Shown: positions 35,912 through 43,986 of the stretch, piece by piece
Layout of the letters: each line of letters opens with the position of its first letter
Numbering within the stretch: position 1 is the stretch's first letter
From: Amaricoccus macauensis
GTDB taxonomy: Bacteria; Pseudomonadota; Alphaproteobacteria; Rhodobacterales; Rhodobacteraceae
Reading direction: 5' to 3'
Assembly: GCF_014201905.1 (NCBI RefSeq)
Contig: NZ_JACHFM010000002.1
Coordinates: forward strand, 434,001 to 498,000
DNA length: 64,000 nt
Notes under the pieces: model-generated
The model's database searches: none
What the model was told of the DNA's origin: nothing
Seen by the model: the letters and a program-made list of their open reading frames with translations, nothing else
Made by a program: the position numbers and the translations under genes

Positions 35912-36801
35912 TGCCGCTGTGGGTCCTGATTTCGGTTGCCTCAGCCTTCCTGCAGAACGGCCGCACGGCGTTGCAGAAGACCCTCACGCCGCGGGTCGGC
36001 ATCGTCGGCGCGACCTACGCGCGCTTCCTCTTCGCGGCACCCTGGGCGGTGGCGGTGGTGCTGGCGCTGCTCTGGTATCGCGGCATCGGCCTGCCCCGGA
36101 TCGGGGTCACATTCGTCCTCTGGGCGCTGGTCGGGGCGGTGGCGCAGATCGCGGGGACGCTCCTTCTCCTGCATCTCTTCAGCCTGCGGAACTACGCGGT
36201 CGGCAACACCTTCGCCCGCACCGAGACGGTGCAGTCCGCGCTCCTCGGCCTCATCCTCCTCGGTGACCGGATGCATGTGCTTGCGGTCGCAGGCATCCTC
36301 GTGAGCCTCGCCGGGCTCGTGCTGCTCTCGGCGTCGCGCGGCCTGGCGGGCGGGGCGATGAACCGGGCGGCGGCGCTCGGCCTCACCTGCGGTGCGTCCT
36401 TCGCGGTCGCGGCGATCGGCTACCGGGCCGCTTCGCTCTCCCTGCCGGAGACGGGCGAGTTTCTGATCCGCCCGGCAGTGACCCTTGCCTTTGTGACGAT
36501 TGCGCAGTCGGTGATGCTGACCGTCTGGATCTGGCGTCGTGGCGAGGGAGGCATCCGGGCGGTGCTGCGGGAATGGCGCCTCGAGTCTCTGGTGGGTGCG
36601 GCCGGAATGCTCGCCTCGCTCGGCTGGTTCACGGCGTTCACGATGGTGCCGGTGGCGCAGGTCAAGGCGGTGGGGCAGGTGGAGCTGGTCTTCAACTGGC
36701 TGACCGCACGCTTCGCCTTCGGCGAGCGGCCAAGCCTGCGCGAAACCACCGGCATCACGCTGGTCTGCGCCGGGATCGTGCTCCTGGTTCTCGGGGCCTG
36801 A
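35911..36801 (+). CDS. EamA/DMT superfamily transporter
   Basis: A 296-residue protein with ten predicted helices in two EamA halves. The first half ends near 140 after the GDRMHVLAVAGILVSLAGL signature, and the second repeats it with FGERPSLRETTGITLVCAG. Such proteins export or import small metabolites such as amino acids. It is translationally coupled to the upstream amine oxidase, which suggests a linked substrate. A hairpin covers its stop codon. Confidence 0.86.
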   Translation: MPLWVLISVASAFLQNGRTALQKTLTPRVGIVGATYARFLFAAPWAVAVVLALLWYRGIGLPRIGVTFVLWALVGAVAQIAGTLLLLHLFSLRNYAVGNTFARTETVQSALLGLILLGDRMHVLAVAGILVSLAGLVLLSASRGLAGGAMNRAAALGLTCGASFAVAAIGYRAASLSLPETGEFLIRPAVTLAFVTIAQSVMLTVWIWRRGEGGIRAVLREWRLESLVGAAGMLASLGWFTAFTMVPVAQVKAVGQVELVFNWLTARFAFGERPSLRETTGITLVCAGIVLLVLGA

Positions 36802-36818
36802 GGCTGGCGGCCTCAGGC
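36796..36818. terminator. Bidirectional hairpin spanning two convergent stop codons
   Basis: GCCTGAGGC (36796-36804) and GCCTCAGGC (36810-36818) form a perfect 9-bp stem with a TGGCG loop. The EamA stop (36799-36801) and the ispB stop (36813-36815 on the minus strand) both lie inside the stem, so it can terminate in either direction. Confidence 0.6.
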
Positions 36819-37865
36819 GGCGCGGGAGACCACGAAATCGGCGAGCGTCTCAAGCTGATCGCGGAGCGGATGCGCGGGCACCGACGCGAGCACGGTGCGG
36901 GCGCGGGCGGCGTAGGCGAGCGCGGTCTCGTGCGCGCTCTCGAGCGCCCGGTGCCGGGCCATCAGCGACAGCGCCTCCTCGAGATCGCCCTCGCGCTGGT
37001 CGCCGCGCGCGATGGTGCGGGTCCAGAACGGCCGGTCGGCCTCGCCCCCGGCCGCGATGGCGCGGATCACCGGCAGGGTAAGCTTGCGCTCGCGGAAATC
37101 GTCGCCGGCGTTCTTGCCAAGCCGGGCGGAGCGGCCGCCGTAGTCGAGCACGTCGTCGGTGATCTGGAACGCGAGGCCGAGCGCGTCGCCGTAGGCGGCC
37201 AGTGCCGCGACCTGCTCCCCCGAGGCGCCAGCAACCTCGGCGCCCGCCTCGGTCGCCGCGGCGAACAGTGCCGCGGTCTTGCCTCGGATCACCTGCAGGT
37301 AGATCGACTCGCTGGTGTCGATGTTCGAGGCGGCGGTCAGCTGCAGCACTTCGCCCTCGGCGATCACCGCCGAGGCGTTCGCCAGAATGTCGAGCACGCG
37401 AAGCGAGCCGATCTCGACCATGAGCTGGAACGAGCGGGCGAAGAGATAGTCGCCGACGAGCACGCTCGACTTGTTGTCCCAGAGCAGATTCGCCGTGGGC
37501 CGGCCCCGGCGCCGCTCGCTTTCGTCCACCACGTCGTCGTGGAGGAGCGTCGCGGTGTGGATGAATTCGACGGCCGCGGCGAGGTGCAGATGGTGCTCGC
37601 CCGAGTAGCCACAGAGCCGTGCGGCGGCGATCGTCAGCAGCGGCCGGAGCCGCTTGCCGCCGGCCTCCACCAGATGCGCGGTGACTTCCGGGATGCGGGG
37701 CGCGTTCTCGCTCACCATGCGCTCGCGGATGAGCCTGTTCACCGCCTCCATGTCACCGGAGAGCTCGGAGGTCAGCGCCTCCAGCGGCGATGTCTGGGGC
37801 TCGGGGCGGCCATCGGTCGCTTGGGCCTCGACCTCGCGTGGGGTGGCCTCTACGTTGGGTCTCAT
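36813..37865 (-). CDS. ispB: Octaprenyl/polyprenyl diphosphate synthase
   Basis: A 350-residue trans-isoprenyl synthase making the polyprenyl tail of ubiquinone. The first Asp-rich motif is LLHDDVVDESERRRGRPT, the second ITDDVLDYGG; KRLRPLLTIAAARLCGY and GKTAALFAAA are also conserved. The first 30 or so residues are not family-like, so translation may begin later than ATG 37865, although no better in-frame start is obvious before Met 39 (37751). The ATG at 37865 shares two bases with the divergent DUF2007 start (CATG at 37863-37866). Confidence 0.92.
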   Translation of the reverse strand: MRPNVEATPREVEAQATDGRPEPQTSPLEALTSELSGDMEAVNRLIRERMVSENAPRIPEVTAHLVEAGGKRLRPLLTIAAARLCGYSGEHHLHLAAAVEFIHTATLLHDDVVDESERRRGRPTANLLWDNKSSVLVGDYLFARSFQLMVEIGSLRVLDILANASAVIAEGEVLQLTAASNIDTSESIYLQVIRGKTAALFAAATEAGAEVAGASGEQVAALAAYGDALGLAFQITDDVLDYGGRSARLGKNAGDDFRERKLTLPVIRAIAAGGEADRPFWTRTIARGDQREGDLEEALSLMARHRALESAHETALAYAARARTVLASVPAHPLRDQLETLADFVVSRAA

Positions 37866-38085
37866 GCGGGAACTCCTGCGCACCAACGACCCGACAGTGA
37901 TCGCCTTCAGCACCGCTTTGTTGCGGGCCGAGGATATAGACTGCTTTGTTCTGGACGTCCACATGAGCGTGCTCGAAGGGTCGATTGGACTGCTCCCCCG
38001 CCGGATGATGGTGGCGGACCGCGATCTGTTCCGGGCGCGGGCGATTCTGAAGGACAACGGAGTGGGCGATTGCCTCCTGGAGTGA
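37864..38085 (+). CDS. DUF2007 small protein
   Basis: A 73-residue protein with the DUF2007 (putative signal-transducing) fold pattern: MRELLRTNDPTVIAFSTALL, then DIDCFVLDVHMSVLEGSIG and a PRRMMV strand. In Rhodobacterales it sits between ispB and a trmN6-like gene, as here. ATG 37864 matches the family N-terminus exactly. The stop overlaps the methyltransferase GTG by 4 bp. Biochemical role unknown. Confidence 0.88.
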   Translation: MRELLRTNDPTVIAFSTALLRAEDIDCFVLDVHMSVLEGSIGLLPRRMMVADRDLFRARAILKDNGVGDCLLE

Positions 38086-38885
38086 CGCCGACCGGCGTCA
38101 TCGGGGACGGCGTGCCGGAGCTGACCCGCGACGGTTTTCTCGACGGGCGCCTGATGATCTGGCAGCCGCGCGATGGCTATCGCGCGGCGATCGACCCGGT
38201 GCTTCTCGCGGCGTTCGTGCCGGCGGAATCGGGCGAGAGCGTCCTCGAACTGGGTTGCGGCGCCGGAACCGCGGTGCTCTGCCTCGGTCGTCGTGTGGAG
38301 GGGCTCGCCCTGCACGGGCTCGAGATCCAGCCGGCCTATGCGGCTCTGGCCCGGCGCAATGCGGCGGAGAACGGCATCGCGCTCACCGTGCTGGAAGGCG
38401 ACGTCGCGCGCCCGCCGCCGGAGCTTCGGGCGGCAAGCTTCGATCATGTGCTGATGAACCCGCCGTTTCACCCGTCCGGGAGCGCACCCGCGCGGGACAC
38501 GGGGCGTGATACGGCGCACCGGGAGGGCGAGGCGAAGCTCTCCGACTGGCTCGACGCAGGGCTGCGGCGACTGCGCCCGGGGGGGCGGCTTGCGATCATC
38601 CACGCGCCGGCGCGCCTCGGCGAAATCCTCGCGGCGCTGTCGGGGCGCGCGGGAAGCATCGACATCCTGCCGGTATCGCCGAGGCCGGGAGCACCGGCGC
38701 GGCGGATCCTCGTTTCGGCTCGAAAGGGACGCGGCGGGGAAATCCGGCTCTGGCCGGCGTTTACCCTGCACGAAGAGGCCTCGCACAGTCCGGCCGCTGG
38801 CAGTTATAGCAGTGCTGCGTTGAGTATCCTGCGGGGGGCAGGAGGGTTGTGGGTGAGTGGGTGTGTCCGGGTCACGGAATATTAA
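38082..38885 (+). CDS. tRNA1(Val) A37 N6-methyltransferase-like enzyme (TrmN6 family)
   Basis: A 267-residue SAM-dependent methylase. Motif I is VLELGCGAGTAVLCLG (about 54-69), the acidic motif II GLEIQPAYAAL, and the N6-adenine motif IV MNPPFH near 124-129. The opening FLDGRLMIWQPRDGYRAAID is typical of the YfiC/TrmN6 group, which methylates A37 of tRNA1(Val). GTG 38082 overlaps the DUF2007 stop. The last 25 residues (VSGCVRVTEY end) look untypical and might be an extension. Confidence 0.85.
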   Translation: MTPTGVIGDGVPELTRDGFLDGRLMIWQPRDGYRAAIDPVLLAAFVPAESGESVLELGCGAGTAVLCLGRRVEGLALHGLEIQPAYAALARRNAAENGIALTVLEGDVARPPPELRAASFDHVLMNPPFHPSGSAPARDTGRDTAHREGEAKLSDWLDAGLRRLRPGGRLAIIHAPARLGEILAALSGRAGSIDILPVSPRPGAPARRILVSARKGRGGEIRLWPAFTLHEEASHSPAAGSYSSAALSILRGAGGLWVSGCVRVTEY

Positions 38886-38937
38886 CCTGATCTGAACCAG
38901 GATCCGTGGCTTCAGGAAAGAGTACAGGGAGTACGAG

Positions 38938-39813
38938 ATGAATGCCGGCGTTGGCTTTCTGATTCTCGCAATGATTCTGACGCCGGCTGTAGACGGGGTA
39001 GCGAAGACACTTTCGGCGGATTACTCCCCGATGATGATCGCCTTCGTCCGGTACCTTTCGGCCGGGCTCATCGCGCTCATGGTGGCGCGGGCGAGCGGCC
39101 GGCGGATCGAGGTCGCGCGGGACGACCGGCTGGGGCAGGTGGCGCGGACGGCGCTCGTCATGGGGGCGATGACCGCGCTCATTGCCGCGCTCGGCATGGT
39201 GCCGATGGCAAAGGCGGTGGGTGGCTTCCTGATCGCGCCGATCGTCTCGGGCCTGCTCGGGATCCTCGTCTGGCGCGAGGCGCCGACGCTGCCGCGGCTT
39301 GTCGGCTCGGCGCTGAGCTGCCTCGGTGCCGCGATTCTGATGCGCCCCGAAGCGGGGATCGAGCTCGGGTCGGTTTTCGCCCTCGTCGGCGGCGCGCTCC
39401 TTGGCACGTATCTCGCCGCGACCCGGGGCGCGCGAAGCCAGACCGATGCGCTCTCGACCCTCGCGGTTCAGTCGCTGCTGGGCTCGGCCATGCTCGCGCC
39501 CTTTGCTCTCGCGGGTGGTCTGCCGCTGCTCACGCCGGCGCTTCTCGTCGGCGTGCTCCTGCTCGGCAGCCTCTCGGCCGCGTGTCATTTCCTGACCGTC
39601 GCCGCCTACCAGCGGGCCGACGCGGCGCAGCTCGCGCCGTTTCTCTACTTCAACCTCATCACCGCCATGGCGGTCGGTTTCCTCTGGTTCGGTGAGACGG
39701 TGACCCCGCTCGCCCTGCTCGGCCTTGTGGCGATCGCGCTCGGCGGAATGGCCACTCTCGTCGATCCGATGCGGTTGCGCGACCTCGCAATCCCGCGAGT
39801 TCGGGCTGCGTGA
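38938..39813 (+). CDS. EamA/DMT superfamily transporter
   Basis: A 291-residue protein with ten predicted helices. The start GFLILAMILTPAVDGVAKTL and FVRYLSAGLIAL are typical of alphaproteobacterial EamA permeases; the second half has LYFNLITAMAVGFLWFGE. ATG 38938 follows CAGGGAG. It is unrelated in sequence detail to the transporter at 35911 beyond the family fold. The substrate is unknown. Confidence 0.86.
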   Translation: MNAGVGFLILAMILTPAVDGVAKTLSADYSPMMIAFVRYLSAGLIALMVARASGRRIEVARDDRLGQVARTALVMGAMTALIAALGMVPMAKAVGGFLIAPIVSGLLGILVWREAPTLPRLVGSALSCLGAAILMRPEAGIELGSVFALVGGALLGTYLAATRGARSQTDALSTLAVQSLLGSAMLAPFALAGGLPLLTPALLVGVLLLGSLSAACHFLTVAAYQRADAAQLAPFLYFNLITAMAVGFLWFGETVTPLALLGLVAIALGGMATLVDPMRLRDLAIPRVRAA

Positions 39814-39875
39814 CAGACGTGTGAATCCATGTTCTAGTGATACCGTTGGGCATCAACCGACCTAGGAGGTAAGGC

Positions 39876-40046
39876 ATGAGCATGGGTTCTCACCTCAGCG
39901 AGCTGCGGAAAAAGCACCAGGCGCTTTCCGTGGAGATCGAGGAGGAACAGAAGAAGCTCTCAAGCGACGACCTCGCTATCAAGCACCTCAAGCTCAGGAA
40001 GCTACATCTCAAGGAAGAAATCGAGCGTCTGGCCGTTCAGGCCTAG
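39876..40046 (+). CDS. DUF465 (YdcH-like) small coiled-coil protein
   Basis: A 56-residue, highly charged helical protein (HLSELRKKHQALSVEIEEE, then LKLRKLHLKEEIERLAVQA), the heptad-rich pattern of DUF465/YdcH. Role unknown; such peptides are often abundant. AGGAGGT at 39864-39870 is a near-perfect ribosome-binding site 5 bp before ATG, and a strong intrinsic terminator follows, so this is an independent, probably highly expressed unit. Confidence 0.88.
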   Translation: MSMGSHLSELRKKHQALSVEIEEEQKKLSSDDLAIKHLKLRKLHLKEEIERLAVQA

Positions 40047-40102
40047 GGCGCCGATCCGCGCTTCAGTCAGGGCAGAATGCCCCCGCCAAAGCGCAGCCTG
40101 CA

Positions 40103-40136
40103 CCGGCCGAAGCCTCGAGCTTCGGTCGGCATTTTT
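40103..40136 (+). terminator. Rho-independent terminator of the DUF465 gene
   Basis: An 11-bp stem, CCGGCCGAAGC with GCTTCGGTCGG (one G-U pair), encloses CTCGA and is followed by CATTTTT. Confidence 0.85.
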
Positions 40137-40149
40137 CAGCCGGAACTGA

Positions 40150-41532
40150 TCAGACCTCTGCCCCCCGGCCTGCCGGGAAGCGCAGTTCCGCTCTGAGGCC
40201 AGGCTGGTTGTCTCCAAGCTCGATGGTCGCACCGTGCATCCGCGCCACTGAGGCGACGAGTGCGAGGCCGAGGCCGGTGCCCGGGCCGCTCCGACTCGGG
40301 TCGAGGCGCACGAAGCGGTCGAGAGCGCGGGTGCGATCGGCCTCGGGAATTCCCGGGCCCTGATCCGCGACGACGAGAGCAGGGCCAGCGTGAGGGTCGC
40401 GGGATTCCGTCGACACGGTGATTATCGACCCCGCCGGCGCATGCTTCAGGGCGTTGTCCACCAGATTCGAGACGGCAAGCGCCAGGATCTGGTCGTGTCC
40501 GCGCACCATGAGCCCTGCCTCGGTGCGGACGGCGATCCGGAGGCCACGGTCTTCAGCCGCCGCCTCGTAAAGGTCGCTGACGTCTGTCGCGAGGCGACCG
40601 AGATCGACGTCGCCGAACTGATCGCTGCCAAGTCCTGCGTCGATGCGGGAGATGTCGAGGAGCGCGGTCGCCGTCGCGAGCACGTCCTCTGCCTCGCCGA
40701 GGGCCGATTCGATCCGACGCTGCCGTGTCTCGGCCGGGAGCCCGTCGTCGGCCGCGCCCTCCAGGTGCCGAACCAGTCGGCCGAGGGGGGTGCGCAGGTC
40801 ATGGGCGAGGCTGTCGGTAACCGTGCGCAGATCGCTCACCAGAATCTCGATCCGGTCCAGCATGGCGTTCAGCGTACTGGCAAGCCTGTCGAACTCGTCG
40901 CCGGTGCCACGCAGGCCGATCCGCCGGTCGAGGCGCCCGTCCATGATCGCCCGCGCCGCGCCATCGACTTCCGCAATCCGGCTGCGAACGAGACGCGAGA
41001 GAAGCCAGCCGGTGGCGACTGCAAGCCCGAGGATCGCCACCAGCGCCCAGACCAGCGCCCGGCCCAGCGTGCGGTCGAATGCCGCCCGGGCGGCGACGTC
41101 GCGGCCGACGAGCAGCAGTTCGCCGCCCGGCAGGCGAACGGAGCGGGCGGAGATCCGGGTCGGGTGGGAGCGATCGGTGCGGTAGAGGCTCAGGGTCGCC
41201 CAACCCACGCCGGGCGCGAGGGTTGCGGGCCAGCCGGAGAGGTTGCCGGCGATCCGCTGTCCGCTTGTGTCCGCGAGAAGGTAGATCGCGTCCCGGTCGG
41301 GGGGCGTGGCGAGGCGGCTCTGGACCGCGGCCGCGAGTGCGGGCACGCCGTCCCGGCCGTAGTCGTCGAGCAGGCCGGTGATCTCGGCATCGACCACTGC
41401 GCGCTGCTCCTCGTCGATGACGCCGCCGACGCGCCAGTAGAGAAAGCCGAGGACGAGGCCGGTCGAGATCGCGACGAGGACGAGATGGGTGAGGATCAGG
41501 CGGAGGGTGGCGCTGCGCAGAAGGGGTGTCAA
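40150..41532 (-). CDS. Sensor histidine kinase (HAMP-containing, OmpR-type partner)
   Basis: A 460-residue membrane kinase. Two helices (about 12-34 and 160-182) flank a periplasmic sensor of about 125 residues. A HAMP region (RLDRRIGLRGTGDEFDRLA) follows, then the H-box SLAHDLRTPL with His near 244, N-box NLVDNALKHAP, G1 VVADQGPGIPEADR and G2 GPGTGLGLALV. TTG 41532 is the only start giving the Arg-rich N-terminus usual for the family. It lies 99 bp after the response regulator gene on the same strand and is presumably its partner. Confidence 0.93.
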   Translation of the reverse strand: MTPLLRSATLRLILTHLVLVAISTGLVLGFLYWRVGGVIDEEQRAVVDAEITGLLDDYGRDGVPALAAAVQSRLATPPDRDAIYLLADTSGQRIAGNLSGWPATLAPGVGWATLSLYRTDRSHPTRISARSVRLPGGELLLVGRDVAARAAFDRTLGRALVWALVAILGLAVATGWLLSRLVRSRIAEVDGAARAIMDGRLDRRIGLRGTGDEFDRLASTLNAMLDRIEILVSDLRTVTDSLAHDLRTPLGRLVRHLEGAADDGLPAETRQRRIESALGEAEDVLATATALLDISRIDAGLGSDQFGDVDLGRLATDVSDLYEAAAEDRGLRIAVRTEAGLMVRGHDQILALAVSNLVDNALKHAPAGSIITVSTESRDPHAGPALVVADQGPGIPEADRTRALDRFVRLDPSRSGPGTGLGLALVASVARMHGATIELGDNQPGLRAELRFPAGRGAEV

Positions 41533-41631
41533 CTAGCGCGTCCTCGGAGCAAACCCCGGCCGACGGGGTGAGGGGTGTGGGGCGGCCGGAGCATATTGCG
41601 CGTCAAGGGTGGGTCCTGCCACCCTCCGCCT

Positions 41632-42318
41632 TCAGATCGCAGCAGCCAGCTTGTAGCCAGCGCCGCGAACAGTGTGGATCAGCGCCTGTTCACCTTCGGC
41701 GTCGATCTTGCGGCGCAGCCGCGAGATGTGGACGTCGATGACGTTGGTGCGCGGATCGAAACGGTAGTCCCACACGCCTTCGAGAAGCATCGTCCGGGTG
41801 ACGACGCGCCCCTGGCGGCGCATGAGGTATTCAAGCATCTGGAACTCTCGCGGCAAGAGCTCGATCCGCCGGTCGCCGCGCCGTGCAGTGCGGGCGATGA
41901 GGTCAAGTTCGAGATCGCCGCAAGCGATCTGGGTCTGTTCGGCCTTGGTCTCGGCCGGCCGGCGCAGCACCGCCTCGAGCCGGGCGGAAAGCTCGGCGAA
42001 CGAGAAGGGCTTCACCACGTAGTCGTCAGCGCCGGCGCGCAGGCCATTCACCCGTTCGTCGATGGCACTGAGCGCAGTCAGCAGGATCGCCGGGGTCTGT
42101 ATCCCCGCGGCCCGGACGGACCGGACGAGCGAGAGGCCATCGAGGTCGGGCAGCATCCGGTCGATCACCATGGCGTCGAAGCCACCGCCGATCGCATGAA
42201 CGAGACCGTCACGCCCCGAGGCGGTCGCCTCCACCGTATAGCCCGCCTCACGCAGGGCCTTGGCGAGATACGCCTGGGTGTCCTGATCGTCCTCCACGAC
42301 GAGAATGCGGCGTGACAT
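41632..42318 (-). CDS. OmpR/PhoB-family response regulator
   Basis: A 228-residue regulator. The receiver has the acidic pair EDD (9-11), phospho-acceptor Asp 53 in VIDRMLPD, Thr in LLTAL and Lys in VVKPFS. The C-terminal winged helix has ELLPREFQMLEYLMRRQGRVVTR-like sequence and the VIDVHISRLRRKID recognition segment. It lies 59 bp downstream of degP and upstream of its kinase, so it could control the envelope-stress genes degP and mdoGH. Confidence 0.94.
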   Translation of the reverse strand: MSRRILVVEDDQDTQAYLAKALREAGYTVEATASGRDGLVHAIGGGFDAMVIDRMLPDLDGLSLVRSVRAAGIQTPAILLTALSAIDERVNGLRAGADDYVVKPFSFAELSARLEAVLRRPAETKAEQTQIACGDLELDLIARTARRGDRRIELLPREFQMLEYLMRRQGRVVTRTMLLEGVWDYRFDPRTNVIDVHISRLRRKIDAEGEQALIHTVRGAGYKLAAAI

Positions 42319-42377
42319 AGGCTTTGGGCTCCCGGTTCGGGGTCGGCCGGCCCGTCGGGGCCGGCCTCAGGCTGGCA

Positions 42378-43889
42378 TCAGGCCAGCTTCACACCGACGA
42401 AGATCTTGGCGCCGCGGCGTTCGATCTGCAACAGGACGGCGTCGCTCTTCGAGTCGGCGATCGCACGATCCACGTCGCTGGGCGAGCGCACTTCGGTGCT
42501 GCCGATCTGCAGGATCACGTCGCCGACCGCGAGGCCCGCATTGGCGGCGTGGCCGGTGCCATCGAGCGAGGTGATGACGACACCGTCCACGTCGTCGCCG
42601 AGGCCAAGCTGCTCACGGGCGGTAGGGGTGATCGCCTCGAGCGTGACACCGAGCTTGTCGGAGGCAGCGCTCGCCTGCGGCTGCTGATCGCTCTCGGCAG
42701 ACGCGACCTTGGTGTTGTCGAAGCGGCCGAGCTTCAGGGAGAGGGTCTCTTCCTTGCCCTGACGCAGCACGTCGATCTTCACCGTGGCGTCCGGCGCCGC
42801 GGCGGCGACGAGCTTCGGCAGCTCACGGCTCGAGTCGACCGGCTTGCCGTCGAACGAGAGGATCACGTCACCGTTCTTCAGGACACCATTCGACGGCCCG
42901 GCTGCGATGACCTCGGAGACCAGTGCGCCCTTTTCGTCCTTCATGCCGATCGCCGCGGCGATCTCGGGCGTCACGTTCTGGATCGAGACGCCGAGCCAGC
43001 CGCGCTCGACCGAGCCCTTGTCCTCGAGCTGGGCGATGACGGTCTTGACGGTGTTTGACGGGATCGCGAAGCCCACGCCGACCGACCCGCCGTTCGGGGA
43101 GTAGATCGCCGAGTTGACGCCGATGACCTCGCCTTCGAGGTTGAGCAGCGGACCACCGGAGTTGCCGTGGTTGATCGCCGCGTCGGTCTGGATGAAATCG
43201 ACGTAAGGTCCTGCGGAGATATCGCGGGCCAGCGCCGAGACGATGCCGCGCGTGACGGTGCCGCCGAGGCCGAACGGGTTGCCGACCGCGATCACGTCCT
43301 CGCCGACCCGCACCGCGTCACTGTCGCCGAGCGCGAGTTCAGGCAGGTCCTTCGCGTCGATCTTCAGGAGCGCGAGGTCGGTCTGCTCGTCGGTGCCCAT
43401 CACCTTCGCATCGAATTCACGATCGTCGGACAGGCGCACCTTCACGCTCTCGGCGTGATCGACCACGTGGTTGTTGGTGACGATGAGCCCGTCGCCCTCG
43501 ATGACGAAACCCGAGCCGAGTGCCACGCCCTGCGGCCGGTCCGGCTGCTGCGGGCCGTTGTTCTGGCCGAACGGGCCGGGCATTCCGGGACCGTCGGGAA
43601 GGCCGAACCGCCGCAGGAACTCGTCGAACGGCGAGCCCTCGCCGAAGGGCGACTGGCCCTGCGGGCCACGCATGCGGCCGCCATTGTCGTTCGCGGCCCG
43701 CTGATCATCCTGGGTGGCAAGCACGGTCACGACGGCCGGGCTCACGCGCTCAACGAGATCGGCGACTGCGTTCGGCGCCTCGGTATCGGCAGTTGCCACG
43801 GGGGTCCAGGCGATCCAGGCGGCGGAAGCCGCCGCGATCGCGGTCGCGGTGACCGGGATCGAGTGGGTGAATGTCGCGCGTCGCGTCAT
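42378..43889 (-). CDS. degP: Periplasmic serine protease DegP/HtrA (Do family)
   Basis: A 503-residue protease-chaperone. After a signal peptide (about 1-35, ending ATADTEAP) and a Gly/Pro-rich LA-like loop comes the trypsin-like domain: His in VTNNHVVDH, Asp in TDLALLKID, Ser in INHGNSGGPLL. Two PDZ domains follow (GWLGVSIQNVTPEIA and KLGVTLEAITPTARE). It degrades misfolded periplasmic proteins. ATG 43889 gives a complete signal. It sits between mdoH (97 bp upstream) and the response regulator on the same strand. A CGCTCC/GGAGCG hairpin lies in its leader at 43914-43929. Confidence 0.96.
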   Translation of the reverse strand: MTRRATFTHSIPVTATAIAAASAAWIAWTPVATADTEAPNAVADLVERVSPAVVTVLATQDDQRAANDNGGRMRGPQGQSPFGEGSPFDEFLRRFGLPDGPGMPGPFGQNNGPQQPDRPQGVALGSGFVIEGDGLIVTNNHVVDHAESVKVRLSDDREFDAKVMGTDEQTDLALLKIDAKDLPELALGDSDAVRVGEDVIAVGNPFGLGGTVTRGIVSALARDISAGPYVDFIQTDAAINHGNSGGPLLNLEGEVIGVNSAIYSPNGGSVGVGFAIPSNTVKTVIAQLEDKGSVERGWLGVSIQNVTPEIAAAIGMKDEKGALVSEVIAAGPSNGVLKNGDVILSFDGKPVDSSRELPKLVAAAAPDATVKIDVLRQGKEETLSLKLGRFDNTKVASAESDQQPQASAASDKLGVTLEAITPTAREQLGLGDDVDGVVITSLDGTGHAANAGLAVGDVILQIGSTEVRSPSDVDRAIADSKSDAVLLQIERRGAKIFVGVKLA

Positions 43890-43986
43890 GGGAACGAAAC
43901 CTCTGTCTGCTCTCGCTCCTTCGGGAGCGTCCAGGGACAACATCGGTTCCGCATCTGACGGCGCCGTCGCGCGAAGATTAAATAAG

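Noticed and set aside
43914-43929. CGCTCC-TTCG-GGAGCG hairpin as a terminator
   Set aside because: The stable UUCG loop forms only on the plus strand, where no gene ends; the minus-strand form lacks a T tract.
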